A stretch of DNA of 47,677 nt, from NCBI GenBank assembly GCA_004796375.1, contig QZLA01000302.1:1-47677 (forward strand), written 5' to 3'. Under the pieces are notes generated by a model. That model was not told the DNA's origin. It was given only the letters and a program-made list of their open reading frames with translations, and searched no databases. The stretch comes from Desulfobacteraceae bacterium. GTDB taxonomy: Bacteria > Desulfobacterota > Desulfobacteria > Desulfobacterales > Desulfobacteraceae. A program made the translations under genes and the position numbers. Shown one piece after another: positions 1 through 9,082 of the stretch (position 1 is its first letter; the number at the start of each line of letters is the position of its first letter).

Positions 1-922
1 GGCCAGTGCCACCCTGTGCGGATATGAATCAATCAATATCAAATCAGGTGAGAACGGCGTTCTCGAACCCGAGACCGTTGCTGCAGTTATGGATGAAGAT
101 ACAGCCGGTATTATGATCACCAATCCGAATACGCTGGGGCTTTTTGAAACCCATATCAAGGAAATAGCCGATATTGTACATGCAAAAGGCGGCCTGGTGT
201 ATGGAGATGGTGCCAACATGAATGCAATCATGGGGGTTGTCAAACCCGGTGATATCGGCACAGATGTCATCCATCTCAACCTGCACAAAACCTTTTCCAC
301 CCCCCATGGCGGCGGTGGTCCCGGATCAGGTCCCATTGCCGTCGTAGATAAACTTGAACCGTTTCTCCCGGTTCCAAGAATTGTAAATGATCTTGGGACT
401 TACAAACTGGTCACAGACACACCGGATACAATTGGTAAAATTCACACCTTTTACGGCCATTTTGGGGTCATGGTAAAGGCGTATTCCTATATCCTTTCCA
501 TGGGTGCCCAAGGCCTGATTGACGTGAGTAAATATGCGGTACTCAACGCCAATTATATCAAGGAAAGCCTTAAGGACACCATGAATCTGCCCTATGACCA
601 GCCGTGCATGCACGAGTGCGTGTTCAATGATGCACACCTGCATGAGCACCATATCACCACCATGGATGTGGCCAAACGGCTTTTGGATTACGGTTTTCAT
701 CCGCCTACGGTGTATTTCCCGCTGGTGGTTGATGGCGCGTTTATGGTTGAACCCACTGAAACGGAATCCAAGGAAGATATTGATCAGTTCATTCACGCGG
801 TCAAGGAGATTGTCAAAGAGGCCAAAGAAACACCTGAAAAATTGAAAAAGGCCCCGTACCTGACAAAGGTTGCCCGGCTCGACGAGGTCACTGCTGCCAG
901 AAAACCCTGTCTTTGCGGATAA
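1..922 (+). CDS. gcvPB: Glycine dehydrogenase (decarboxylating) subunit 2, C-terminal part
   Basis: This is the PLP-binding half of the two-subunit P-protein of the glycine cleavage system. It decarboxylates glycine and passes the aminomethyl group to the lipoyl arm of GcvH. The reading frame is open from base 2, so the gene begins upstream of the window; the first internal Met (base 89) is not the start. The PLP-lysine region HLNLHKTFSTPHGGGGPG is visible near bases 270-330, followed by the usual C-terminal domain up to the TAA at 920-922. Only about 306 of an expected 480 or so residues are present. The stop is one base from the lipB start, and lipB and lipA follow directly. That fits co-expression of the cleavage enzyme with synthesis of its lipoyl cofactor. 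The other gcv genes probably lie further left (inference). Confidence 0.95.
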   Translation, partial: ASATLCGYESINIKSGENGVLEPETVAAVMDEDTAGIMITNPNTLGLFETHIKEIADIVHAKGGLVYGDGANMNAIMGVVKPGDIGTDVIHLNLHKTFSTPHGGGGPGSGPIAVVDKLEPFLPVPRIVNDLGTYKLVTDTPDTIGKIHTFYGHFGVMVKAYSYILSMGAQGLIDVSKYAVLNANYIKESLKDTMNLPYDQPCMHECVFNDAHLHEHHITTMDVAKRLLDYGFHPPTVYFPLVVDGAFMVEPTETESKEDIDQFIHAVKEIVKEAKETPEKLKKAPYLTKVARLDEVTAARKPCLCG

Positions 923-923
923 T

Positions 924-1631
924 ATGTCCATGCGCTCTGCTGTATTACACCATATGGGTCAACTCGAGTACGGCAGAGCGCTGGACCTGCAGCATCGTAT
1001 CGTAGAAAATAAAATCCAGAGTCCGTCAACACCAGACCACTTGATCATGCTCGAGCATCCGCCCGTGTTTACTCTTGGGAAACGCGGCGGCAGAGAGAAC
1101 CTTGTGGTCACCGCAGAGTTCCTTCAAGAAAAGCAGATCAGTATCTTTCAAACGGAACGCGGCGGCAACATCACCTTTCATGGGCCCGGGCAGGTAGTAT
1201 TTTATCCGATTATCAACATTGAGCAGGAGCGGATCGGGGTTCAAGATTTTGTTCATGGTCTTGAACAGATGATTATCAATTCCCTGGACGATTTTGGCAT
1301 TATATCTGAACGCAGTCCGAAAAACCACGGCGTCTGGGTCAACGATAAGAAAATTGCCAGTGTGGGAATATCGATCCGTCATGGCATCACTTTCCACGGA
1401 ATTGCCCTGAACGCCACCATGGATTTAACCCCCTTTTCATGGATTAATCCCTGCGGCATGGCCAACGTGAAAATGACCTCTATTCTCAAGGAAAGAGTTA
1501 TCCAGCAAATCGATTCGCCGGATGATCCCGGGTTCTCTTTGGGTGATATTCAGGACCGGCTTCTGGAGCATTTTGAACTATTTTTCAACTACAGCATCTC
1601 CCAAAAAAATGAAAACAACCCAATCCAATAG
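924..1631 (+). CDS. lipB: Octanoyl-[ACP]:protein N-octanoyltransferase LipB
   Basis: LipB moves octanoyl from acyl carrier protein to lipoyl domains such as GcvH, the first step of lipoate synthesis in the cytoplasm. From the chosen start it has 235 residues, normal for the family. Visible motifs are LEHPPVFTLGKRG (residues 43-55), RGGNITFHGPGQ (79-90), the catalytic Lys in KKIASVGI (about residue 143) and the catalytic Cys in INPCGM (177). The frame is open from 870, but that extension overlaps gcvPB and is not family-like. ATG 924 (or 930) gives the expected N-terminus MRSAVLHHMGQLEYG. No good ribosome-binding site is visible, so translation may be coupled to gcvPB, whose stop lies one base upstream. 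The 3' end overlaps lipA by 23 bases. Confidence 0.95.
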   Translation: MSMRSAVLHHMGQLEYGRALDLQHRIVENKIQSPSTPDHLIMLEHPPVFTLGKRGGRENLVVTAEFLQEKQISIFQTERGGNITFHGPGQVVFYPIINIEQERIGVQDFVHGLEQMIINSLDDFGIISERSPKNHGVWVNDKKIASVGISIRHGITFHGIALNATMDLTPFSWINPCGMANVKMTSILKERVIQQIDSPDDPGFSLGDIQDRLLEHFELFFNYSISQKNENNPIQ

Positions 1632-2487
1632 AACACCTAAACCGGCCTGGCTCAAAAAGAGCCTGCCCGTTGGCGGCAACTACCAGCACGTAACCCATCT
1701 TTTAAAAAATGCCAGAATCAAAACCGTCTGCCAGGAAGCCAATTGCCCCAACATGTTCGAGTGTTTTTCAAAGAACACTTCCACCTTCATGATTCTGGGA
1801 TCAGAATGCACCCGAAACTGCATGTTCTGTAATGTCACTCCCGGAAGCCCAGCCCTTCCAGATCCTGAGGAGCCAATTCGCGTAGCAAAAACAGCGGGTG
1901 ACCTCGGTCTCAAATACGTGGTGATCACCTCGGTCACCCGGGATGATCTTGAAGACGGCGGTTCATCCCACTTTGTGGCCACGATCCATGCAGTGAAAAA
2001 AACCTTGGGGCAACAGATACGCATTGAGGTGTTGATCCCGGATTTTCAGGGTAATTATGATGCCATCCGGTCCGTAGTTGAAGCCGGACCGGATGTATTG
2101 AATCACAATATTGAAACCGTTAGCTCACTGTATGATCTGGCCCGCCCCCAGGCAGATTACCAGCAGTCTTTGTCCCTTTTTGACACGGTCAGGTCCATCG
2201 CTCCCAATATGCCTTTGAAATCAGGCATTATGGTTGGACTCGGAGAAACCGTGGATGAATTGTCGCAAACCATGGCCGATCTGTATGACCACGGATGTCG
2301 GATACTGACCATCGGACAATACCTCCAGCCAACCCGTTCCCATCTTGAAGTAAAACGGTTTTACTCTCCTGAAGAGTTCAAGGATCTGGAGGCAATTGCC
2401 AAAGAAATCGGTTTTCCAAAGATTGCGTCTGGTCCGTTTGTCAGAAGTTCATACCGGGCGGAAAACCTGTTTTCCCATCTCACCTGA
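1609..2487 (+). CDS. lipA: Lipoyl synthase LipA (radical SAM)
   Basis: LipA inserts two sulfur atoms into protein-bound octanoyl groups. It completes the lipoyl cofactor begun by LipB. The auxiliary-cluster cysteines CQEANCPNMFEC (residues 41, 46, 52) and the radical SAM motif CTRNCMFC (67, 71, 74) are intact. The C-terminal RSSY, whose Ser is a known ligand of the auxiliary cluster, is present in FVRSSYRAENLF. ATG 1609 inside the end of lipB is chosen because it gives a normal 292-residue protein starting MKTTQSNRTPKPAWLKK; the open frame back to 1522 is lipB in another frame. The overlap implies translational coupling. The gene converges on nqrF with 14 bases between stop codons and no visible terminator. 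Confidence 0.97.
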   Translation: MKTTQSNRTPKPAWLKKSLPVGGNYQHVTHLLKNARIKTVCQEANCPNMFECFSKNTSTFMILGSECTRNCMFCNVTPGSPALPDPEEPIRVAKTAGDLGLKYVVITSVTRDDLEDGGSSHFVATIHAVKKTLGQQIRIEVLIPDFQGNYDAIRSVVEAGPDVLNHNIETVSSLYDLARPQADYQQSLSLFDTVRSIAPNMPLKSGIMVGLGETVDELSQTMADLYDHGCRILTIGQYLQPTRSHLEVKRFYSPEEFKDLEAIAKEIGFPKIASGPFVRSSYRAENLFSHLT

Positions 2488-2501
2488 CCATGCGGGAAGG
2501 A

Positions 2502-3716
2502 TTAGAATTTATCATAGAAAATCATGTCGGAATCCACACCGAAACTGTCCAGTGTTTCCACTATGGAATCAACCATGGCCGGAGGGCCGCAAAGATAGTA
2601 CTCGATTTCAGCCGGATCTTCATGGTGCTCTAAATAGTTTTGGGCGAGATTGGTGTGGATATAACCGGTCATACCGGTCCAATTGTCCTCGGCTGTCGGT
2701 CGGGACAAAGACACATGGTATGAGAATTGAGGATATACGGATTCAAGACTGGTAAAGGTTTTGTGGTAACACATCTCCTTGGGTGATCTAGCCCCATACC
2801 ACAGGCTGACCTTTCGTGAGGTTTTGGCCCCTTCGAGCTGATCCAGCACATGGGATCTTAAGGGTGCAATCCCTGCCCCGCCGCCAATAAACAGCTTTTC
2901 CCGGTCAGAATCCTTAACAAAAAAATCACCGTAAGGTCCGCTGACCATGACACGGTCGCCCGGTTTAAGACCGAACACGTAGGATGACCCGAAACCGGGC
3001 GGAATACCCATGGCTCCAGGAGGCGGGGTGGCGATCTTAACTGTCATTTTCAGAATCTCTTTTTCATGCGGCGGGTTGGCCAGGGAGTACGCTCTGAATC
3101 CTGGGCTGACCCCGGTTGAGGTGAGTTCGAGTAGGTTGTATTTTTTCCATTCACTGACAAATTTGGAATTAATATTAAAATCCTTAAAGCACACCTCATA
3201 CTCGGGCACGTCAATCTGGATGTAGGCGCCTGCCTTGAAAGAAAGCGGCGCTTCAGGTTTGATAATCAGTTCTTTAATGTAAGTGGCAATGTTGTCATTT
3301 GAGATCACTTCAGCTGCAAACTTTTTAATCCCGAAAATCGATTCCGGGATTCGAATTTTCATATCTTCCTTGACCTTGAGCTGACATGCCAGCCGTTTTC
3401 CGGTCTGTTTGTCCCGGGCATTAAGATGGGCCAGTTCAGTAGGCAGGACCGCTCCGCCACCTGAGTCGATAATACATTTGCACATGCCGCATGAACCGCT
3501 GCCGCCGCAGGCTGAAGGCAGAAAAATACTGTTTGTGCTCAAGGCGGAAAGCAAGGAGGGAGATCCTTGGATCTTGATCTGATTTTTTGTGCTGTCGTTG
3601 ATGGTGATGGTGCTCTCTCCATCACCGGTCACCTTTGATTCAACAAAGAGCAACAAGGCAACAAGGGTGAAAATCACCGAAGAAAAAACCAGAAGGCTGA
3701 TGAGATATATCATCAC
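2502..3716 (-). CDS. nqrF: Na+-translocating NADH:quinone oxidoreductase subunit F
   Basis: NqrF is the NADH-oxidising entry subunit of the Na+-NQR sodium pump. It has an N-terminal membrane anchor (about residues 2-25), then a 2Fe-2S domain with CGGSGSCGMC (Cys 70, 76, 79) and a fourth ligand near Cys 111 (RLACQLKV). A ferredoxin-reductase-type flavin/NADH module follows, with RAYSLAN for FAD and GGGAGIAPLRSH for NADH. The protein ends in the family-typical YDKF. At 404 residues it is full length. AGGAGG precedes the ATG at a good distance. It is the last gene of nqrABCDEF, seven bases behind nqrE. All cofactor motifs appear intact, so NADH remains a plausible donor even though NqrA in this operon is unusual. 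Confidence 0.97.
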   Translation of the reverse strand: MMIYLISLLVFSSVIFTLVALLLFVESKVTGDGESTITINDSTKNQIKIQGSPSLLSALSTNSIFLPSACGGSGSCGMCKCIIDSGGGAVLPTELAHLNARDKQTGKRLACQLKVKEDMKIRIPESIFGIKKFAAEVISNDNIATYIKELIIKPEAPLSFKAGAYIQIDVPEYEVCFKDFNINSKFVSEWKKYNLLELTSTGVSPGFRAYSLANPPHEKEILKMTVKIATPPPGAMGIPPGFGSSYVFGLKPGDRVMVSGPYGDFFVKDSDREKLFIGGGAGIAPLRSHVLDQLEGAKTSRKVSLWYGARSPKEMCYHKTFTSLESVYPQFSYHVSLSRPTAEDNWTGMTGYIHTNLAQNYLEHHEDPAEIEYYLCGPPAMVDSIVETLDSFGVDSDMIFYDKF

Positions 3717-3723
3717 AATCCTC

Positions 3724-4332
3724 CTATAGTGTAATTCCTGAGAACATCATAAATGTCATGGCCATGAGTCCGCTCACAATCATGGTGATACCAAAGTTTC
3801 TCAATCCATCAGGCACATCACTGTATCTCATTTTCTTTTTAATGGTGGCCATGGCCACAATAGCCACCATCCACCCGGTACCGGATCCGGCACCGAAAAC
3901 AATGGATTCCATAAGGGTGTAATTGCGCTCGACCATGAACAGTGCCGTACCCAGAATGGCGCAGTTAACCGCGATCAAAGGAAGAAACACACCCAGTGCC
4001 GTGTACAGGACCGGCGAGAATTTATCGATCACCATTTCAACAGCCTGGACCATGGCCGCAATGACGGCAATGAAGGTAATATATTTTAAAAAGCTCAGAT
4101 CAATATGGCCGAGACCTGCCCAGGACAAGGCACCGGGAGCCAGAAGGTAGTGGTAGATGAACCAGTTGGCAGGTGCGGTAATAGTCAGAACAAAGATGAC
4201 GGCAAATCCTAATCCTGTCGAGGTCTCGATATTGTTTGACACCGCAAGAAAAGAGCACATTCCAAGGAAATAGGATAGAAGAATATTCCCGATAAATACA
4301 GAATCTATAAACAGGCTGATCAGTTCAATCAT
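3724..4332 (-). CDS. nqrE: Na+-NQR subunit E
   Basis: NqrE is a six-helix membrane subunit that pairs with NqrD and holds a membrane iron-sulfur centre on the electron path. The protein has 202 residues and is almost wholly hydrophobic. The two conserved cysteines are visible in [13 protein letters not shown] and [13 protein letters not shown]. Its start overlaps the nqrD stop in an ATGA arrangement, and nqrF follows after seven bases. It is homologous to RnfA. The complete nqr order and the NqrF and NqrA partners identify it as Nqr. Confidence 0.97.
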   Translation of the reverse strand: MIELISLFIDSVFIGNILLSYFLGMCSFLAVSNNIETSTGLGFAVIFVLTITAPANWFIYHYLLAPGALSWAGLGHIDLSFLKYITFIAVIAAMVQAVEMVIDKFSPVLYTALGVFLPLIAVNCAILGTALFMVERNYTLMESIVFGAGSGTGWMVAIVAMATIKKKMRYSDVPDGLRNFGITMIVSGLMAMTFMMFSGITL

Positions 4333-4973
4333 TGATTCGGCCCCTCTTGTTCACTGGATATACCCGGAATACAGTTCTTGAGCCAGACAAGAAAACCGAT
4401 CACAAAAAAAGCACCCGGCGCAAGGACCATCAATCCCATGTTGGAATATCCCGCATCATAGAGTGATTGGGGAATCACTGCCAGACCGAAGATTTTTCCC
4501 GACCCCAGAAACTCTCTGAAAAACGCAACAAGAATCAGGATCAGCGAGTAGCCGAGACCATTTCCAATACCATCCAGCAAAGAAGGCAATGGTGGATTGG
4601 CAAGTGCAAATGCTTCAGCCCGTCCCAGCACGATACAATTGGTGATAATCAGGCCGACAAATACGGAGAGTTGTTTGGAAATATCATAGTAAAAGGCCTT
4701 GAGAATCTGATCCGTTACGATCACCAAAGATGCAATGACCACCAGCTCGACAATGATCCGGATATTGGATGGAATCTGTTTACGCAGCAGTGAAATGATC
4801 AGGTTGGACAATGCCGTGACACTGGTCAAGGCAACGCCCATAACAAACGCGGTTTTCATCTGGACCGTCACGGCAAGGGCGGAACAGATACCCAGCACCT
4901 GGTATGCCACTGGATTTTCCTTGAAAATCCCCTTAGAAAATGTGTCCCATAAATAGCCAAGCTTTTGCATCAT
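4329..4973 (-). CDS. nqrD: Na+-NQR subunit D
   Basis: NqrD is the second of the paired integral membrane subunits, homologous to RnfE. It has 214 residues and about six hydrophobic segments. The cluster-binding cysteines are seen in [14 protein letters not shown] and [16 protein letters not shown]. It lies eight bases behind nqrC and overlaps nqrE by four bases, so the membrane core genes are probably translationally coupled. Nothing in the sequence is out of line with the family. Confidence 0.97.
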   Translation of the reverse strand: MMQKLGYLWDTFSKGIFKENPVAYQVLGICSALAVTVQMKTAFVMGVALTSVTALSNLIISLLRKQIPSNIRIIVELVVIASLVIVTDQILKAFYYDISKQLSVFVGLIITNCIVLGRAEAFALANPPLPSLLDGIGNGLGYSLILILVAFFREFLGSGKIFGLAVIPQSLYDAGYSNMGLMVLAPGAFFVIGFLVWLKNCIPGISSEQEGPNQ

Positions 4974-4981
4974 ACCGTTAC

Positions 4982-5701
4982 CTATTTAAATCCGGTGTAA
5001 TCTCCCTGCCGGAACCGGACAGACACCGGTTCGTATTGTTCAAGGATGATTTTGATCCCCTCACTGAGATATTTCCCGGTCAAAGTTGCCCCGCTGATGC
5101 CATCCACGGTATTCAGTTCAACCTCACCCGATGCAGGTGTGACTTTACCTTTGGCTATCGCAACCGAGACAAACTGACCCGTGGCATTGACAATTTTTTT
5201 CCCGACAAAATTTTTTGAAAACCATTGTTTTTCAATTTCACCACCAAGGCCGGGTGTCTCGGAATGACTATAAATGCTGAACCCGACAACGGTCTCACCA
5301 TCTGCGGCAAGAGCAATATAGCCGTTGATCTTGCCCCACAACCCCCTGGAGTCGATGGGAATGATAAATGAGATGATCCGGCTGTCCAACCGGTGAAGAT
5401 ACAGATTGAGGCTGTCAGGGGTTGGTGCCGCAATGGCCTGCCCTTCCCCGTCCAGGGCAAGATGAGTGATCTGGGTATCAAACAATGATTTGATGACGGA
5501 TTTATCCACCGGTTTGGAATCATCAATCAGGCCGGCGGCTTTAAGAATGTTTTTCTGTTTATCCAGCTCAATATTCTCAAGTTGGCGATGCTTGAGTCCT
5601 GAAGAGGCTGCGGTAATCATCATGCATGAGATAAAAGAGACAATGGCGGCAAATCGAACGGCGCGCAGTTGATCCTTATGCAGAAATGATAATTCAAGCA
5701 T
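4982..5701 (-). CDS. nqrC: Na+-NQR subunit C (covalent FMN)
   Basis: NqrC carries a covalently attached FMN on the outer side of the membrane. One N-terminal membrane helix (about residues 15-33) is followed by an FMN-binding domain. The attachment motif SGATLTGKY places the flavinylated threonine at about residue 207. The attachment is normally made by ApbE, whose gene is not in this window. At 239 residues the protein is slightly shorter than Vibrio NqrC. The start overlaps the end of nqrB by eight bases. Confidence 0.95.
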   Translation of the reverse strand: MLELSFLHKDQLRAVRFAAIVSFISCMMITAASSGLKHRQLENIELDKQKNILKAAGLIDDSKPVDKSVIKSLFDTQITHLALDGEGQAIAAPTPDSLNLYLHRLDSRIISFIIPIDSRGLWGKINGYIALAADGETVVGFSIYSHSETPGLGGEIEKQWFSKNFVGKKIVNATGQFVSVAIAKGKVTPASGEVELNTVDGISGATLTGKYLSEGIKIILEQYEPVSVRFRQGDYTGFK

Positions 5702-6866
5702 TGGGAACCCTTTTGGAAATACTGTACTTGAGTGTCAAATGGTCGATCAGCGGTGCAAAAATATTCATGAACAGGATCGCCAGCATGACACCTTCGACAT
5801 ATGCCGGGTTCACTACCCTGAGAACAACGGTCAGGCTTCCGATGGATAACCCGTAAATCCAACGTCCCATATCCGTACCGGGCGCAGAAACAGGCTCGGT
5901 CGCCATAAAGCAGATCCCTAATGCAAAACCGCCGGAAATCAGGTGCAGTATGGGACCGGCAGACATCCATGTGGATGGGGCATCAGACCAAAATTGAAAC
6001 AGGATGGCAGTGAGTGACAGGCCAAGGATCCCACCAAGGATAATCCTGTAATTCGCGATGCGGGTGATGATTAAAAACAGACCGCCGGCATAACATAGCA
6101 ATGCAGTGGTTCCACCGATACTTCCCGGATAGGTTCCTATAAACAGATTGCTCAGGGTAAAACCGGCATCTGCCAGGAGTTGGGTAATGTGACCCTGGTC
6201 TGAAGATACCGCCAGCGGGGTAGCGGAAGTGATAGCGTCGACAGCGGTGTCCAAGCCTTTAATGGAAGGTATCCACACAAGGTTGCCGGACATGGAACCG
6301 GGATAGGAAAAGAAAACAAAGGCACGTGCAGTCAAAGCCGGGTTCAACAGGTTCCTGCCGGTACCGCCGAACACCTCTTTGCCGATGACAATTCCGAATG
6401 AGATCCCCAAAGCAACCTGCCACAATGGAATCGTGGCAGGCAGGGTCAGGGGAAACAGCAGTCCTGTGACCAGAAACCCTTCCGTGATTTCATGTCTTCT
6501 TATGGTAGCAAAGAGGATCTCCCAAAAGAAACCAACCGCATAGGAAACAAGAATAATCGGCAGGACAATCCGTGCACCGGTCACCCAGTTGGAAATGAAT
6601 CCCTGTCCGGTATCCTGTGCAAGCCCGGCCTGCAGGCCCGTATTGTATATGCCGAATAGCGTCACCGGGATCAGGGCCAGGATGACAAAGCTCATGAACC
6701 GTTTTAATTCCAGGTGATCGCGGAAAAAAGGCGCACGGGTCAGGGATTCAGAAGGCAGGAGAAAAAAGGTCCGGGTGGCCGTGTACAAGGCATTGAATCT
6801 TGAGAAACGGCCTTCCGGAGCAAATTCGGGAGCAGCTTTATCAAGCATATCCTTGATGAACTTCAT
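5694..6866 (-). CDS. nqrB: Na+-NQR subunit B (covalent FMN, ion channel)
   Basis: NqrB is the largest membrane subunit. It binds riboflavin and a covalent FMN and forms most of the sodium path. The 390-residue protein is polytopic. DAITSATPLAVS holds the expected flavinylation threonine; most family members have SGAT, and here SAT is seen. The N-terminus (LDKAAPEF.. FSRFNALYTATRTFF) is typical. The ATG overlaps the nqrA stop in an ATGA arrangement, and the gene overlaps nqrC by eight bases, so nqrABC look tightly coupled. Confidence 0.96.
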   Translation of the reverse strand: MKFIKDMLDKAAPEFAPEGRFSRFNALYTATRTFFLLPSESLTRAPFFRDHLELKRFMSFVILALIPVTLFGIYNTGLQAGLAQDTGQGFISNWVTGARIVLPIILVSYAVGFFWEILFATIRRHEITEGFLVTGLLFPLTLPATIPLWQVALGISFGIVIGKEVFGGTGRNLLNPALTARAFVFFSYPGSMSGNLVWIPSIKGLDTAVDAITSATPLAVSSDQGHITQLLADAGFTLSNLFIGTYPGSIGGTTALLCYAGGLFLIITRIANYRIILGGILGLSLTAILFQFWSDAPSTWMSAGPILHLISGGFALGICFMATEPVSAPGTDMGRWIYGLSIGSLTVVLRVVNPAYVEGVMLAILFMNIFAPLIDHLTLKYSISKRVPNA

Positions 6867-8233
6867 ATGGTGACCCGTTCCTTGTAATACTGGTTCATGG
6901 CCTGTTCAATGATGTCGGACAGTTCGATCTTTGAAGGACATACAAAACTGCATAGTCCGCAAAGGGTACAGTCCAGCATGCCAAGCTCAATGGCTTCCTC
7001 CTCCTCTCCGGCAAGGCAGGCTTTCATGATAAACTGGGGAAACAGTTCCACCGGGCATTTTTTCTGACAATATCCGCAATTGATACAGGGTCTGTGCTCT
7101 CCGTGAACCGTGCTGTCCAGGTTGTAGATCCTGGAGGTAACCCGGCTAAGAAAGGTATTGGATTCAGATGCCTTTTCAAATCCAGGGGCAACAAATCCAA
7201 ACGGCTCTTCCGGGTATTCCCTGTCAATGCATACCAATGATGACTCAAAGTGCCGCATATGGGAATGAATTTGGGCCAGGCGTCCCGAGAACAGTCCGCT
7301 CGCCACAATATTTTTCTGTTCCAGTTTTGAAACGTCAGAGCAGACCGAGGATAAAAGAAACGACGCAGGTGATCCTTTCTGAGCAAGCACATGAATGCCG
7401 GGTGCGGTGACATCGCTGCATATCCTGTACAAACGCGTTGTCGGCATGCTTCCGGTCAGCAGGCAGGCCCCCATGTCTAAAAAATCCTGAATATCCATGG
7501 ATAAAGCGGTGTTTTGACCTGGGTGCTTTCGGACCTGATAAAGGATCACCTTGGGGTCGCTGGCAGGATACCGGTCGTGGATAGAATGGGTAATCAGTTC
7601 CCTGATATGATTGACATAAGGCATTTCTGACACGGGTGCTGCAACAATGACCTCATTGGCAAGTATGGACATGATGGCCAGTGCGGCAGTCAGATAGTCG
7701 CGGGTGCCGGTTTGCCTGATCATAACCCGGGGAAGCGGTGCAAAGGGATCTGTGGACTGAAGACAGATAATAGCCAGCTTTGCATTCAGCTCGGTCTTTG
7801 GGATATCCTTGTAAGGAAACTGATGAATGAACGGCCAGATCCCCCGCGTCTTGAGCAGTTCAATCGTGTCTTCACGGGAAAGGCGGGTAATCTGATCCAT
7901 GGACAAAGGTTCATAATAAGGCCCGCTGCCATTGGGTGACGGTTCTATAACAATCTCATCGATACAGCGCCGGTGACCGAATGTGATATTTTGAACAATT
8001 CCACTCACAGGAGACAACAACCGGACACTTGGATCACGTTTGTCATAAAACAATGGTGTACCGGCCTTGATCCGGTCTAACATCTTAACAAGCAGTCTGG
8101 GTTTTACATATCTGAAATGACTGGGTGACACGGCAATGGTCGGTGGTGCCGTGGCATGCCGCACCTCGGGTGCACGATGGGTATCAACCGGCAGAGGTAT
8201 GTTGAACGGATTTTTGAGCTTCAGGTGCTTCAT
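6863..8233 (-). CDS. nqrA: Na+-NQR subunit A with two RnfC-like [4Fe-4S] motifs
   Basis: NqrA is the peripheral cytoplasmic subunit of Na+-NQR, linked to quinone reduction. Residues 1-110 match NqrA/RnfC in fold and sequence (KNPFNIPLPV, FYDKRDPSVRLLSPVSGIV). The C-terminus is unusual. It has two complete tetracysteine motifs, CINCGYCQKKCP (Cys 383, 386, 389, 393) and CTLCGLCSFVCP (Cys 422, 425, 428, 432), spaced as in RnfC. Classical Vibrio NqrA lacks these and keeps only a relic of the second. At 456 residues the length fits NqrA. The operon is otherwise plainly nqr: it has the NADH subunit nqrF and no rnfB or rnfD. The gene starts 12 bases behind korB. A name such as NqrA/RnfC-like hybrid would also be fair. 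Electron input from ferredoxin through these clusters is a hypothesis. Confidence 0.88.
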   Translation of the reverse strand: MKHLKLKNPFNIPLPVDTHRAPEVRHATAPPTIAVSPSHFRYVKPRLLVKMLDRIKAGTPLFYDKRDPSVRLLSPVSGIVQNITFGHRRCIDEIVIEPSPNGSGPYYEPLSMDQITRLSREDTIELLKTRGIWPFIHQFPYKDIPKTELNAKLAIICLQSTDPFAPLPRVMIRQTGTRDYLTAALAIMSILANEVIVAAPVSEMPYVNHIRELITHSIHDRYPASDPKVILYQVRKHPGQNTALSMDIQDFLDMGACLLTGSMPTTRLYRICSDVTAPGIHVLAQKGSPASFLLSSVCSDVSKLEQKNIVASGLFSGRLAQIHSHMRHFESSLVCIDREYPEEPFGFVAPGFEKASESNTFLSRVTSRIYNLDSTVHGEHRPCINCGYCQKKCPVELFPQFIMKACLAGEEEEAIELGMLDCTLCGLCSFVCPSKIELSDIIEQAMNQYYKERVTI

Positions 8234-8245
8234 GAAGAAAGATCC

Positions 8246-9082
8246 TTAACCGTTCAAACGATCAAGATTCTCATCATAGCTTGGCACAGACGTGTCCTGA
8301 AAAAAAAGACCGAGTTTAAAAGGCTCCTGATTGGCTATGCGCATGGCAGATTCAAAGCTGGTATGATCATGCACGCTATCCAGGTAGGAAACATTCTCTT
8401 TGAGCCGGTTCCAGGTCAGGTTGACTTTGTCAAACGTGACGCAAGGTGTCAGGATATGAATAAAGCTGAATCCTTTATGTTTGGTCGCCTGAATAATAAT
8501 ATCCTCAAGACCTTCTGGATCGCCTGCAAATCCCCTGGCTGCAAAAGATGCACCATATGCCAGGGCCAGTTTCATGGCGTTCAGGGGGCTGTCCGGGTTC
8601 CCGGCCGGGTGTGAATTGGTTTTCTGAATTAAGGGGGTGGTTGAGGAAGATTGTCCTTTGGTCAGCCCATAGATGGAATTGTCAAAAAGGAGAAAGGTGA
8701 TGTCGATGTTTTTTCTAGCCACGTGGGGAAGATGCCCGCCGCCGATACCCAGTGCATCACCGTCTCCGGCAACCGCAAACACGTTCAGATCATTGCGTGC
8801 CAGTTTAAGGCCGCATGCCACAGGTATGGAACGGCCATGCAGGGTGTGCAGGCCGTATGAATTGACAAATATGGGGGTTCTTCCGGAACACCCGATCCCA
8901 CTGACAGTACAGATGTTTTCAAAGGGAAGTTCCATCTGACGGCAGGCTTTGTAAAAGGCATCCATAATACCAAAATACCCACAGCCGGGACACCAGGTCG
9001 GTAGATCACCCGAACGGTATTTCAGAAAGTCTGCTTTCTTAACACGATCGAATTTTTCATCTAGATAGGTAGGTTGGTTCAT
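8246..9082 (-). CDS. korB: 2-oxoacid:ferredoxin oxidoreductase beta subunit (probably 2-oxoglutarate)
   Basis: This is the thiamine-pyrophosphate subunit of a 2-oxoacid:ferredoxin oxidoreductase. It forms acyl-CoA, CO2 and reduced ferredoxin. The protein has 278 residues. It carries the N-terminal cluster cysteines WCPGCGYFGIM and a further Cys in GIGCSGR, the TPP/Mg2+ motif GDGDALGIGGGH with DNSIYGLTKGQ, and the Kor/Oor-type STTPL stretch. Its ATG overlaps the korA stop. A two-gene enzyme with a fused gamma-alpha partner is usual for 2-oxoglutarate enzymes in complete oxidisers, but pyruvate or branched-chain oxoacids cannot be excluded from sequence alone. It lies 12 bases upstream of nqrA. 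Confidence 0.88.
   Translation of the reverse strand: MNQPTYLDEKFDRVKKADFLKYRSGDLPTWCPGCGYFGIMDAFYKACRQMELPFENICTVSGIGCSGRTPIFVNSYGLHTLHGRSIPVACGLKLARNDLNVFAVAGDGDALGIGGGHLPHVARKNIDITFLLFDNSIYGLTKGQSSSTTPLIQKTNSHPAGNPDSPLNAMKLALAYGASFAARGFAGDPEGLEDIIIQATKHKGFSFIHILTPCVTFDKVNLTWNRLKENVSYLDSVHDHTSFESAMRIANQEPFKLGLFFQDTSVPSYDENLDRLNG

Noticed and set aside
870-923. N-terminal extension of lipB
   Set aside because: It overlaps the end of gcvPB and adds residues that LipB proteins do not have; ATG 924 gives the normal length.
326-931. 201-residue open frame antisense to gcvPB
   Set aside because: It mirrors a conserved enzyme gene in the opposite strand, has no family likeness and no promoter or ribosome-binding site.
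6863-8233. Naming the gene rnfC
   Set aside because: The Fe-S motifs are RnfC-like, but the N-terminal sequence and the operon with nqrF and without rnfB, rnfD or rnfG genes fit NqrA.
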